Shown: positions 17,252 through 25,895 of the stretch, piece after piece | Layout of the letters: each line of letters begins with the position of its first letter | How positions within the stretch are numbered: position 1 is the stretch's first letter | Assembly (NCBI RefSeq): GCF_015234585.1 | Contig: NZ_JADFCM010000005.1 | Span: 30,000-93,999, forward strand | Direction: 5' to 3' | DNA length: 64,000 nucleotides | Origin: Pseudalkalibacillus hwajinpoensis | GTDB lineage: Bacteria > Bacillota > Bacilli > Bacillales > Guptibacillaceae | The notes under the pieces: model-generated | What the model was told of the DNA's origin: nothing | The model's database searches: none | The model's input: only the letters and a program-made list of their open reading frames with translations | Made by a program: the position numbers and the translations under genes

Positions 17252-18045
17252 GAGACTAGCGATTCAATTACTTCATCATCTCGCTTATCAGAATAATTCT
17301 TACCAACTACTGTCGCTTCCTTATTCATTAACTCATTTAATTCGCTTGCTTCTTCTTTTTCACCAGCCACGTAGATTTTTTCCCACTGCTGAGTTTTTGC
17401 TTTTTTATCAAGCTTTGCAGCCATCGATTTGTACCATCTTTCACGATTGGCTTTTACTCGATCTTCATATAGCTCTCGCTGTGCTGTACTTCCATTTCCA
17501 GAGATATTCTCATTTCCCGTTGTTCCCTCGTAAATTCTCCAGTTATCCTCGTCCGGATCCCAGGCATATTCTTCACTTTTGGTTAGAAAACCAAGTTCAG
17601 TTTCAATAATCCGAACATAATCATGATGGACAAGCACAATACCAGTATTTGGATAGTTGTTTTCAAGTTCTTCTACTACTTCTAGTTGAGGTTCTTCTTC
17701 CCAATAAAGGTTCGTTTCGACTGGAACTTGCGTACGCTCTACGAACCAAATCTGATCATCTGAAGAAGCAATAATAATAAGTCCGCGTTTTAAATCATTT
17801 TCTATACGATTAAGCTCATCTTGAATTTTCTCTTTTACTTTTTCATATTTTTCAAGATCTTCTTTATTATCACTTTGCTTTAAGTATTCCTCGAAATTTC
17901 GAAATCCGTTTTTCAATTGAATTTTCCATTCACCATTTTGTCGGTCCGCATCACGACGATCCGTATTTAAATACAAAGTAAACACTTTATCAGGCTTTTG
18001 GACACGAGCATGTTTCAGTTGTTCTAGCTTTTCTTTTAATAGCAT
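17248..18045 (-). CDS. VLRF1/baeRF-type bacterial eRF1-like protein
   Basis: Soluble protein of 265 residues. KVFTLYLNTDRRDADRQNGEW at the N-terminus and IIIASSDDQIWFVERTQVPVETNLYWEEEP are patterns I associate with the bacterial archaeo-eukaryotic release factor (baeRF/VLRF1) families. These are proposed to act on stalled ribosomes, but biochemical data are sparse. The C-terminus is rich in charged residues. ATG 18045 is preceded by AGGAGGAG. Confidence 0.65.
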   Translation of the reverse strand: MLLKEKLEQLKHARVQKPDKVFTLYLNTDRRDADRQNGEWKIQLKNGFRNFEEYLKQSDNKEDLEKYEKVKEKIQDELNRIENDLKRGLIIIASSDDQIWFVERTQVPVETNLYWEEEPQLEVVEELENNYPNTGIVLVHHDYVRIIETELGFLTKSEEYAWDPDEDNWRIYEGTTGNENISGNGSTAQRELYEDRVKANRERWYKSMAAKLDKKAKTQQWEKIYVAGEKEEASELNELMNKEATVVGKNYSDKRDDEVIESLVS

Positions 18046-18186
18046 TGTACTCCTCCTCATCTTTTCTTTGTTACAAATTCAATTCCCTGTTCATTCCCAT
18101 TTTTAAACATAAAATCATTCCGCCCAATTGTTCTTTTTCTTATAGTCAAGATGAGAAGCATGTGATAGAATAAAATTATTAAAACA

Positions 18187-18329
18187 TGATAATCATTCTA
18201 ATCTATATGAAAAACATTCTCAATTCGATTTAGATAACTCCGTATTATCAGCTTTCTAATGCTGTGACCACTTTAAGTGGTCACAGCATTGCACGTTTAG
18301 TAAGGGAATGACGATGACTATTATTCTCA
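18187..18329 (+). promoter_or_regulatory. Three Fur/PerR-like boxes and a perfect 15-bp hairpin
   Basis: The 300-bp gap before the metal ATPase holds 15-mers TGATAATCATTCTAA (18187-18201), TGAAAAACATTCTCA (18208-18222) and TGACTATTATTCTCA (18315-18329). Each matches the TGATAATNATTATCA Fur box at 12-13 of 15 positions; the first fits the PerR box equally well. Between them AATGCTGTGACCACT / AGTGGTCACAGCATT (18258-18290, 3-nt loop) forms a perfect stem without a T tail, so it is not a normal terminator. Confidence 0.5.
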
Positions 18330-18351
18330 ATTAGAAAAAGGAGGAATGATA

Positions 18352-20259
18352 ATGGAACAGGCAAATATTCAATCAAGTACTTACACTTCACATACTTCTT
18401 TCTGGTGGAATACTTTGAAACGTCATGGGGAGCTAACTGCTGCCCTAATAAGCGGATTAATCATCGCCTTTGCTTGGATCATGGAGGGCGCATTTTCACC
18501 TTCCGTTGAAGCTAGTCTCTATATCACGGCATTTGTTATTGGCGGTTTCGCTAAAGCAAAAGAAGGAATAGAAGACTCGTTTGCTGAGAAGGACGTGAAT
18601 GTTGAGCTTCTTATGATCATCGCAGCGATCGGTGCTGGTAGTATTGGGTACTGGACTGAGGGAGCCATACTTATATTTATTTTTGCATTAAGTGGTGCCC
18701 TTGAAACCTATACATTGAACAAGAGTGAACGAGAGCTTCAATCTCTGATGGAAATTCAACCAGAAACCGCAACCGTTATTTCAAACGGTTCTGAAATGGT
18801 TGTACCTGCTAGTTCGCTGTCTGTAGATGACGTTATTCTTATTAAACCAGGAGAAAGAGTCCCTGCAGACGGATTAATTATGAAAGGGCAAACTTCTCTG
18901 GATCAATCTGCAATTACCGGCGAGTCTATTCCAGTCATTAAACGAATCGATGAGGAAGTATTTGCTGGAACGTTAAATATATCAGGACATTTAACCGTTA
19001 AAATGACAAAGAGTAGTAAGGACACCGTCTTCCAAAAAATCATTGCTCTTGTTCAAGAAGCCCAAGATCAAAAAGCACCATCACAGCTGTTTATCGAAAA
19101 ACTTGAAGGCTGGTATGTCAAAATCGTATTACTAATGGGCTCTTTACTTATGATCCTTCCTCACTTTCTTTTTGGATGGACGTGGGATGAAACGATCTAT
19201 CGTGCTATGGTTTTTCTTGTTGTTGCTTCTCCATGCGCCCTAGTTGCTTCCATTATGCCAGCTACACTATCGGCTATATCAGCAGGTGCACGAAATGGCA
19301 TTCTATTTAAAGGAGGGGTTCATCTCGAACAACTCGGCTCCATGAAAGCTGTTGCACTTGATAAAACGGGAACATTAACGGAAGGTTCTCCAGTAGTTAC
19401 AGATGTTTTCACTCGTTCAGATATTGATGAGACGACATTCATGAACACCGTAGCCTCTATCGAACGGCAGTCGACACATCCACTTGCAAAAGCCATTGTT
19501 AATCATTCAAGATCACATAACTGGCTAGAACCTGAGGAAATGAAGGATCATTCTGGATGGGGTGTTGAAGCGAAAATTAACGGAATCAGCTGGAAGGTAG
19601 GGAAGTTAGATTTCTTTACTGATAAGGATGGATTTGATTCTTTTCAAGAAAAGTACGCCCAGTTGCAATCAAGTGGGAACACCATTGTACTTGCTGCGGA
19701 TCAACATGGTATTGCTGGTATGATAGCTTTAAAAGATAAAGTACGAAGTGAATCCGCAACAATGGTTAAAGCGTTGAAAAAACGTGGGATTGAGCCTATT
19801 ATGCTGACAGGAGACAGTGAACAAACAGCAAAAGCGATAGCAGAAGAAGTTGGCATAGAAACCTATTTCGCCAATTGTCTTCCAGAAGATAAAGTAACCC
19901 ACATGAAAGAATTAAAGAAAAAATATGCAACGGTTGGCATGATTGGAGACGGCATTAATGATGCACCGGCTCTAGCGGTTTCTGATGTTGGAATTGCTAT
20001 GGGTCAGGGAACAGATGTAGCGCTCGAAACCGCAGACGTTGTTCTAATGAAAAATGATCTTGGAAAACTTACTCGAGCCGTAAATCTTTCTAACCGATTA
20101 AATCAAATTGTAAAACAAAACGTGATCTTTTCCATTGCTGTCATCCTCATCCTTATTGCATCTAATTTCTTTCAATTCCTCACCCTTCCATTGGGAGTTC
20201 TCGGTCATGAAGGCAGTACCATTCTTGTTATATTAAACGGATTACGCCTATTAAAATAA
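18352..20259 (+). CDS. pfeT: P1B4-type metal-transporting ATPase (PfeT/ZosA-like)
   Basis: Heavy-metal P-type ATPase of 635 residues. The SPC motif in VVASPCALVASIMP and the last-helix HEGSTILVILNGLRLL motif define subgroup P1B4, which exports Fe(II) (PfeT, FrvA) or Co(II). Also present are the TGES actuator loop, DKTGTLT phosphorylation site, SERQSTHPLAKAI nucleotide site and GDGINDAPAL hinge. No N-terminal metal-binding domain, as in PfeT. ATG 18352 lies 7 nt after GGAGG. The Fur/PerR-like boxes upstream support iron efflux under oxidative or iron stress. The exact metal is an inference. Confidence 0.82.
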   Translation: MEQANIQSSTYTSHTSFWWNTLKRHGELTAALISGLIIAFAWIMEGAFSPSVEASLYITAFVIGGFAKAKEGIEDSFAEKDVNVELLMIIAAIGAGSIGYWTEGAILIFIFALSGALETYTLNKSERELQSLMEIQPETATVISNGSEMVVPASSLSVDDVILIKPGERVPADGLIMKGQTSLDQSAITGESIPVIKRIDEEVFAGTLNISGHLTVKMTKSSKDTVFQKIIALVQEAQDQKAPSQLFIEKLEGWYVKIVLLMGSLLMILPHFLFGWTWDETIYRAMVFLVVASPCALVASIMPATLSAISAGARNGILFKGGVHLEQLGSMKAVALDKTGTLTEGSPVVTDVFTRSDIDETTFMNTVASIERQSTHPLAKAIVNHSRSHNWLEPEEMKDHSGWGVEAKINGISWKVGKLDFFTDKDGFDSFQEKYAQLQSSGNTIVLAADQHGIAGMIALKDKVRSESATMVKALKKRGIEPIMLTGDSEQTAKAIAEEVGIETYFANCLPEDKVTHMKELKKKYATVGMIGDGINDAPALAVSDVGIAMGQGTDVALETADVVLMKNDLGKLTRAVNLSNRLNQIVKQNVIFSIAVILILIASNFFQFLTLPLGVLGHEGSTILVILNGLRLLK

Positions 20260-20260
20260 C

Positions 20261-20313
20261 AAAAGCCCAATAGTTATAGCAGCATATCGCCGCTAGCTCT
20301 ATTGGGCTTTTTT
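20261..20313. terminator. Bidirectional terminator
   Basis: AAAAGCCCAATAG / CTATTGGGCTTTTTT around a 25-nt internal part, shared by the ATPase gene and the convergent YihY-type gene. Confidence 0.85.
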
Positions 20314-21126
20314 CCTGAAATAATTTGAGGTCGCGTTCACTTCGCCTCCTATGATAATCACAAGGCCAGTGAGATAGAACCAAAGCATAAGGGCAATAAC
20401 CCCTCCAAGACTGCCGTATGTAGCAGAATAGTTGCTAAAGTTGTTGATGTAGTAGGAAAAGGCTAATGATACGAGCTGCCAAAATACCGAAGCAAATACA
20501 GACCCTAGCAACACATCTTTATAATTCAGCCGTTTATTTGGAGCATAGTAGTAGATAAACATAAAAACCACAATCATAATGGATAGGCTTAAAGTCCACC
20601 GGATGATCGCAAACATAAAACTTAATGATTCAGGTAATTCAAAGAACGATACAAAAAACCGCCATAGCGTTTCCCCAAATACAGGTAAAACGAGTGCCAC
20701 AACGATTACAAAGATCATCGCTAACGACAATAGAATCGATAATCCTCTCGCTAGTAAAAAATGTCGACTTTCCTGAACGTTATATGCTCGGTTAAGTGAC
20801 TTAATGATCGCATTGATTGCATTAGATGCTGACCAAATTGTTGCGATAATCCCAAATGATAAAAGACCTTTGCGTGCTCCATCTTCGAGAATAAGATTTT
20901 CTTGAATGGTCACAAATGATTCCGAAGGTGCGTATTGCGCAATTAAATCAAGAATTTGATCCTGAGAGAAATCAAAATGAGTGAGGAGGGTAATCGCAAA
21001 GATCAGAAACGGAAACAGCGATAATAAAAAATAGTAAGCAAGCTGTGCCGATAAGTCGGTTACTTGGTGTTCTTTTATTCTTGAAAATAGCTGTTTCGAA
21101 AATTGCCCTAATGATGCATCCACCAT
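20299..21126 (-). CDS. YihY/BrkB family membrane protein (YfkH-like)
   Basis: Integral membrane protein of 275 residues with six hydrophobic segments. LSAQLAYYFLLSLFPFLIFAITLL near the start and YGSLGGVIALMLWFYLTGLVIIIGGEVNA near the end are the YihY signature blocks. The family was once misannotated as ribonuclease BN; the real function is unknown. Last gene of a minus-strand set with YtxH, fructosamine kinase and phosphatase genes; position matches B. subtilis yfkH. Confidence 0.88.
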   Translation of the reverse strand: MVDASLGQFSKQLFSRIKEHQVTDLSAQLAYYFLLSLFPFLIFAITLLTHFDFSQDQILDLIAQYAPSESFVTIQENLILEDGARKGLLSFGIIATIWSASNAINAIIKSLNRAYNVQESRHFLLARGLSILLSLAMIFVIVVALVLPVFGETLWRFFVSFFELPESLSFMFAIIRWTLSLSIMIVVFMFIYYYAPNKRLNYKDVLLGSVFASVFWQLVSLAFSYYINNFSNYSATYGSLGGVIALMLWFYLTGLVIIIGGEVNATSNYFRKKAQ

Positions 21127-21145
21127 ATACCCTCCTGCGGCTCAA

Positions 21146-21547
21146 TTAATGTGTCAATTTATCGTTAGTGTTGCCAGTTAATTCTTCACCGGCTTCCACA
21201 ACTCTCGAGCCTATTTCTTTAAGATCGTCCTGTGTTTCTTTGACAAGATTAAACGCTTCAACCGAACTTTCTTTCAATCCATTGAATTTCTGAGACAAGG
21301 TTGAAATGTCATCTTGTACTTCCTTCATTAGCCCGCTTGCATCATCTACGGTTTGCTTCCATTTATCCGTATAGTATGATGGATTATTCTTAACATCACG
21401 CAAAATAGAGCCTGCTTTTTTTGATCCGTTTTGAATGGATTCTCTCGTTCCTCGATCGAACAGTGAAATAAGTGCGCCTGCTATTCCACCAATAAGGACT
21501 GCCTTAAACAGTTTATTTTGACTACCGCCTGAATATGTCTGACTCAT
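21146..21547 (-). CDS. YtxH domain-containing protein
   Basis: Protein of 133 residues. A short hydrophobic glycine-rich segment LFKAVLIGGIAGALISLFDRGTRE anchors the N-terminus, followed by a long charged helical part likely to form a coiled coil (residues 50-125). This is the YtxH arrangement, common in general-stress small proteins. Lies 19 bp upstream of the YihY-like gene, so probably co-transcribed. Function unknown. Confidence 0.75.
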   Translation of the reverse strand: MSQTYSGGSQNKLFKAVLIGGIAGALISLFDRGTRESIQNGSKKAGSILRDVKNNPSYYTDKWKQTVDDASGLMKEVQDDISTLSQKFNGLKESSVEAFNLVKETQDDLKEIGSRVVEAGEELTGNTNDKLTH

Positions 21548-21621
21548 TTGATTTCCTCCTTGTTATATAAAGATGCGATTTAATTCCCTTTATTCACGCT
21601 TATGAAACGCCTTCATAACAG

Positions 21622-22488
21622 TCAGAGTGTGTACTTTTGCAGTATTCGATCTACCGCACTTCCATAGCTTTCCCCAAATAAGATCAAATGAACAAGAAGA
21701 TAATATAACTGATAGATCGGAATTCGATCCTCAAATTCTTTCTCTAACGGATAATCAGCTCCATATTGCTCGTAGAACGTTTTTGAATAACCACCAAATA
21801 AATATGTAAATGCGATATCTACTTCTCGGTCACCAAAGTAAACAGCAGGATCAATTAAATAAGGTTGCCCATTCTCACCATACAACCAATTACCACCCCA
21901 AAGATCACCATGTAAAAGTGAAAAAGATGGTTTATGCCCTATGATTGAATCAAGCCTCTGGCGGAGTTGGGTTAAGCGGCGGTCACGCTCCCTTGAGATC
22001 CTCCCCTTTGCAATTGCTAGCTCCTGCATGGCCCCAAGACGCAAATCTCTGTAGAACGTAACCCAATTGGAAGAAGGGCTGTTTAATTGAGTTAGCTCTC
22101 CTATAAAATTGGGCTCATTCAGACCAACCTGATTGGAATGCTGTTGATGCATTTTTGCAACAAGACTACCTAGTCTCCGATCGCCTGTTTCATCAGAAGG
22201 TATGGAACGAATCCATTCCATCAGAAAAACCATTTCTGATTCATCACGCGCCTTAAGTAGAAGGGGATTTGGTACCATCAATCCATTATTCCGTAATCGT
22301 TCAAGGCCTTTTTTCTCAGCTAGAAAAAATTGTTCAGAAGCTGTTTTATTTATTTTCGCAAAGTATTCCCGCTCTTTCGTTCGAACGTAAAATGCCTGAT
22401 TTATCGAGCCTCCTAAAACAGGCTGCATATCGACAATTGAAGTTCGATCACCTGTTTCTACAATCGCTTTTTCAATATCAAGCTTCAT
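21622..22488 (-). CDS. Fructosamine kinase family protein
   Basis: Kinase of 288 residues of the FN3K/APH-like fold. GGSINQAFYV is the nucleotide loop, HGDLWGGNWL holds the catalytic Asp, and LIDPAVYFGDREVDIAF the metal-binding Asp. Bacterial members phosphorylate ribulosamines or erythrulosamines on glycated proteins, destabilising the adduct. Its start codon overlaps the stop of the low-molecular-weight phosphatase gene by 4 bp, so the two are translationally coupled; this pairing suggests a deglycation pathway. Confidence 0.88.
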   Translation of the reverse strand: MKLDIEKAIVETGDRTSIVDMQPVLGGSINQAFYVRTKEREYFAKINKTASEQFFLAEKKGLERLRNNGLMVPNPLLLKARDESEMVFLMEWIRSIPSDETGDRRLGSLVAKMHQQHSNQVGLNEPNFIGELTQLNSPSSNWVTFYRDLRLGAMQELAIAKGRISRERDRRLTQLRQRLDSIIGHKPSFSLLHGDLWGGNWLYGENGQPYLIDPAVYFGDREVDIAFTYLFGGYSKTFYEQYGADYPLEKEFEDRIPIYQLYYLLVHLILFGESYGSAVDRILQKYTL

Positions 22489-22955
22489 ATGCCCTCTTCA
22501 TCTCTAATATGTTCAAGTAATTTAGAACAGCCCTCTTCAACCATTTGGTAAACTTCTTCAAAATTCCCTTCAAAATAAGGATCAGGCACATCTTCAATCT
22601 CACTTTCGCTTACGTAGTCCATCAATCGTGAAATTGAGCTCGATGGGTTCATTCCCGCCATTTCATGAAGTTCTCCAAGATTACTTGCGTCCATTGCAAT
22701 CACATAGTGAAATTGAGAAAGATCGGCTTCCTTCACTTGTCTTGCTTTCATTCCATCCACTGAAATTTGTTGCTTTAAAAGAATTTCCCGAGTTCCCTCA
22801 TGAGGAGGTTCTCCTACATGCCAATCACCTATACCAGCTGAATCAACCTCAATCTGATCCGATAATCCAGCTTGAGCTACTTTCGACCTTAGGACTGCTT
22901 CCGCCATTGGTGAACGACAGATGTTTCCTAGACAAACGAATAAGACTCGGATCAT
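22485..22955 (-). CDS. yfkJ: Low-molecular-weight protein-tyrosine phosphatase family (YfkJ-like)
   Basis: Phosphatase of 156 residues. The P-loop VCLGNICRSPMAEA holds Cys8 and Arg14 in the C(X)5R motif, and the general-acid Asp lies in VPDPYFEG near residue 124. It may dephosphorylate proteins, or sugar-phosphate amines made by the fructosamine kinase encoded right after it. The ATG lies 2 bp after the YjbQ-like gene, so the three genes form a tight operon. Confidence 0.9.
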   Translation of the reverse strand: MIRVLFVCLGNICRSPMAEAVLRSKVAQAGLSDQIEVDSAGIGDWHVGEPPHEGTREILLKQQISVDGMKARQVKEADLSQFHYVIAMDASNLGELHEMAGMNPSSSISRLMDYVSESEIEDVPDPYFEGNFEEVYQMVEEGCSKLLEHIRDEEGI

Positions 22956-22957
22956 CG

Positions 22958-23359
22958 TTATCCCTCCATTGTTTTGATATAAACGGTACGGTTACGTGGG
23001 CCATCGAACTCACAGAAATAAATGCCTTGCCACGTGCCAAGAATAAGACTACCCTCTTCTACAATGATCGTTTGCGATGCACCTACTGTACTTGTTTTAA
23101 GATGAGAAGCAGAGTTTCCCTCAGCATGTTGGTATTTTTCGTGCTCCCATGGATACACTTCATCTAATCGCATAAGCATATCGTGCTTTACATCTGGATC
23201 AGCATTCTCATTAATCGTAATACCAGCCGTTGTATGAGCGGAATAGACGAGAACAGTCCCCTGTTTAAGATTCTCATCACGGATTACCTTTTTAACCTCT
23301 GAGGTAATATCAATCATTTCATCTCGACGATTTGTTTTAACAGATATTTTTTTAAGCAT
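22958..23359 (-). CDS. YjbQ family protein (UPF0047)
   Basis: Protein of 133 residues, single domain. [22 protein letters not shown] and the final [21 protein letters not shown] are the family signature, including the conserved His residues. Members can show weak thiamine-phosphate synthase activity; the natural function is unclear. First gene of the overlapping minus-strand group leading to the phosphatase and fructosamine kinase. Confidence 0.9.
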   Translation of the reverse strand: MLKKISVKTNRRDEMIDITSEVKKVIRDENLKQGTVLVYSAHTTAGITINENADPDVKHDMLMRLDEVYPWEHEKYQHAEGNSASHLKTSTVGASQTIIVEEGSLILGTWQGIYFCEFDGPRNRTVYIKTMEG

Positions 23360-23493
23360 CTGATCCCTCCTATAGCTACTATCTTACTACTACCCTTAAA
23401 AGCCTCTTTTCACTCTAGTCTTGCCACAAACTTTCTATATGACGCAAACCACGTGGAACAATGACTTTCTACGGAGCTTATGTTCACCACTCT

Positions 23494-24708
23494 CTAGTAG
23501 TCATCTCGTTCATAAAGATAGAGGTATGGTATATCTAGAAACAAGTAATAAGATTCATTTATAGGATAAGAGTAAGTCCGGATGAGCTCATTTGTTTCAA
23601 TATCACTATATAGGTCAGACAATATCCCAACCTTTTCATGCTTCATCCTCACGATATTTTCGAGAAAATATGGACGCCAGCTCCAATTATCGCCTTCATA
23701 TTCAGGCTGAAACTCCCACCCTCCTTCTCCATTTCTATAATAGTTAGACGAAACTTGATGACCGTCTTCATCACAAATGTAGCCTCTAAAACAAGCTTCA
23801 CCAAGAGAATGGGCAGCTTCAGCTACCATCGTATTCCAATCATTTTGCCTGCTCCTTTTTATGTGCTGCTGCAAATGACGATTAAAGTCCTGAGACAGCT
23901 CATAAAGCGAGAGAAGACGCTTTCTCTCATGCGTGATAAAATGTTGAAATTCATTTGTTAACAAAGATTTATATTGGTTAACATCAAGATAATCTGCTCC
24001 CGGCTTACCAAGATAGTATCCCTGATAATAACGCCCGCCGTTCTCCCATGCATATTTTAGCTGACCTACTCCTTCAATTCCTTCAAACAGTAGAGTTGAA
24101 CCAATTTTTCTTCCTAACATAGATAAGGCATACAAAACTTCTCGATATTCTGGAGGCATACCTTTATCTTTCAAATTCAATAAACCAACCTTAATAATAT
24201 TGGGATTAAGAATAGCAATTTTTTCAATATTACTCATCGTATTACCTGCATGGCTAACAGCTACTTGTACACCAAGACTCTTATAATACGTAAGGATATG
24301 CTGAAGAGTCTGTAACGCTTCATCTTCAATATCATAATCAGAAACCTCTATAACAATTTGTTCATAAGCGATCCCCTTATTCGCATACTCTTCAAGATCG
24401 TTTGTGAATGTTTCACCATGGTCATAAAGAAGGTGCCTGGCACTCGAATTAAAAAATAGGCTCTGACCGTTTCCGCGCTCTAAAAGAATATCAATCGCTT
24501 GACTTCGAATATGTGAATCAATTTCTAATATGTACTCTTCAGGTATAGACTGATCTTGAAAAAAGAATCCGAGACTATCTATTCCTTCTTCTGTTCGAAT
24601 TCTTCCGAGAACTTCATAACCGATAATTTGCTGCTTATCAGCACTAACAATAGGCTGGAAGTATGGGAAGATCTCTTCTTTTTTTCCCATAACATCAAGT
24701 GCATCCAT
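23494..24708 (-). CDS. ykuI: EAL-domain protein of YkuI type, catalytically degenerate
   Basis: Protein of about 404 residues: an EAL domain (residues 15-240) and a C-terminal PAS-like sensor domain (about 255-400, with YICDEDGHQVSSNY). The EAL block reads YEVLGR, the Asn of FFNSSAR, Glu of VIEVSDYD and Lys of IIKVGLL survive. However, the DDFG-type loop that binds the second metal is replaced by SHAGNTMSN, so phosphodiesterase activity is probably lost. It may act as a c-di-GMP receptor. ATG 24708 follows GGGAGGGG. A c-di-GMP riboswitch occurs elsewhere in the window (43.6 kb). Confidence 0.82.
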   Translation of the reverse strand: MDALDVMGKKEEIFPYFQPIVSADKQQIIGYEVLGRIRTEEGIDSLGFFFQDQSIPEEYILEIDSHIRSQAIDILLERGNGQSLFFNSSARHLLYDHGETFTNDLEEYANKGIAYEQIVIEVSDYDIEDEALQTLQHILTYYKSLGVQVAVSHAGNTMSNIEKIAILNPNIIKVGLLNLKDKGMPPEYREVLYALSMLGRKIGSTLLFEGIEGVGQLKYAWENGGRYYQGYYLGKPGADYLDVNQYKSLLTNEFQHFITHERKRLLSLYELSQDFNRHLQQHIKRSRQNDWNTMVAEAAHSLGEACFRGYICDEDGHQVSSNYYRNGEGGWEFQPEYEGDNWSWRPYFLENIVRMKHEKVGILSDLYSDIETNELIRTYSYPINESYYLFLDIPYLYLYERDDY

Positions 24709-24917
24709 TACATAACCCCTCCCGTTCAATCAAAATAAATAATTTTATTATAGCATGAATACTAAATATCCTTTATATCTCTATCTTATTTGTCTGATTT
24801 TTTCAGTTTATTATCTGAACATTTTTATAAGCTAGTCGAATAAATGGGTTTTCATTGGTTTTTCTACGATAGCGATTTATACTAGTAGTACCATTCAATT
24901 TAAAAGGTGATGATCAA

Positions 24918-24953
24918 ATGAGAAATATGACGTCATGGAGCTGTAAGCTATGA
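24918..24953 (+). CDS. 11-codon upstream ORF overlapping ytvA
   Basis: ATG 24918 after AAAGGTGATGATCAA opens the peptide MRNMTSWSCKL, which stops at TGA 24951-24953. That stop overlaps the ytvA ATG (24950) in an ATGA arrangement, so translation may be coupled. Whether the peptide matters is unknown. Confidence 0.4.
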   Translation: MRNMTSWSCKL

Positions 24954-25738
24954 AAGTAAACAAAGAACAGCTTAAGCGTATGAAAAGAAATGAATTCGTT
25001 AGAACAGCAATAGAATATGTAGATACAGGAGTCGTCATTACAGATCCTGAGCTTCCAGATAATCCAATTGTTTATACAAATGAAGGTTTCGAGAAATTAA
25101 GCGGATATTCAACCGATGAAATTATCGGGAATAATTGTCGTTTTTTACAAGGAGCGGATAGCGATAAAGAAACGCTTGCTCAATTACGTTCCGCTATTCA
25201 AAATGAAGAGAAAATCAAAGTTGAAATCAAAAATTATAAAAAAAATGGAGAATTCTTTTGGAATGAACTCCAAATTTACCCAGTCTACTTCGAAAGTGAA
25301 CATCAAACATTTTTTGTAGGGGTACAGCAGGATGTTACTAAACGCAAAATGGCCGAAGAACGATCTGAACATTATTTCGAACAGGTGAAACGTTTATCCA
25401 CTCCTATCGTTCCAATTGACCGTAAAGTCTCGATCGTTCCAATAGTTGGGCACATTGATGACGAACGAATCGATCTCATTCTAAAGAACGTAAGTGCCCA
25501 TATTCAAAAGAGCGGAGATGAATACTTAATTATCGACCTTTCTGGCGTCAGCCATTTCACTTCCGAACTTCATAAAGGAGTCTATCAACTCCATCAGCTC
25601 ATTAAGCTAATGGGAGCTGAACTAATGCTAACCGGAGCTAGACCTGACTTTGTCTTAGAAGGTGTACAAGCTGACTTCTCTCTGTCTTCCGTCAAAAGCT
25701 TTCCATCTGTTCAGCACGCTCTCATTACGATCAATTAA
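24950..25738 (+). CDS. ytvA: Blue-light photoreceptor YtvA (LOV-STAS)
   Basis: Protein of 262 residues. The LOV domain (about 20-125) has the photoactive cysteine in GNNCRFLQG (Cys63) and the FMN-binding NPIVYTNEGFEKLSGYS. A linker helix follows, then a C-terminal STAS domain (about 150-260) with LIIDLSGVSHF. YtvA joins stressosomes and activates SigB in blue light. Its start overlaps an 11-codon upstream ORF. A second PAS-STAS gene lies 1.3 kb downstream. Confidence 0.94.
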   Translation: MKVNKEQLKRMKRNEFVRTAIEYVDTGVVITDPELPDNPIVYTNEGFEKLSGYSTDEIIGNNCRFLQGADSDKETLAQLRSAIQNEEKIKVEIKNYKKNGEFFWNELQIYPVYFESEHQTFFVGVQQDVTKRKMAEERSEHYFEQVKRLSTPIVPIDRKVSIVPIVGHIDDERIDLILKNVSAHIQKSGDEYLIIDLSGVSHFTSELHKGVYQLHQLIKLMGAELMLTGARPDFVLEGVQADFSLSSVKSFPSVQHALITIN

Positions 25739-25819
25739 AGGATTGAACTGAGCTAGCCATTTAGTGGTTTTTCTTCATCAAAATACTATGAACAGATTCT
25801 TTAACAATCTCAATAAATG

Positions 25820-25857
25820 AAGCCAAAAGCTTTCGAATAAACGCTTTTGGCTTTTTT
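25820..25857 (+). terminator. Intrinsic terminator after ytvA
   Basis: AGCCAAAAGC / GCTTTTGGCT stem and T run. Confidence 0.85.
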
Positions 25858-25895
25858 ATAATAGCTAACTTGATTAGAATAGAGGTTTTTTAGGA

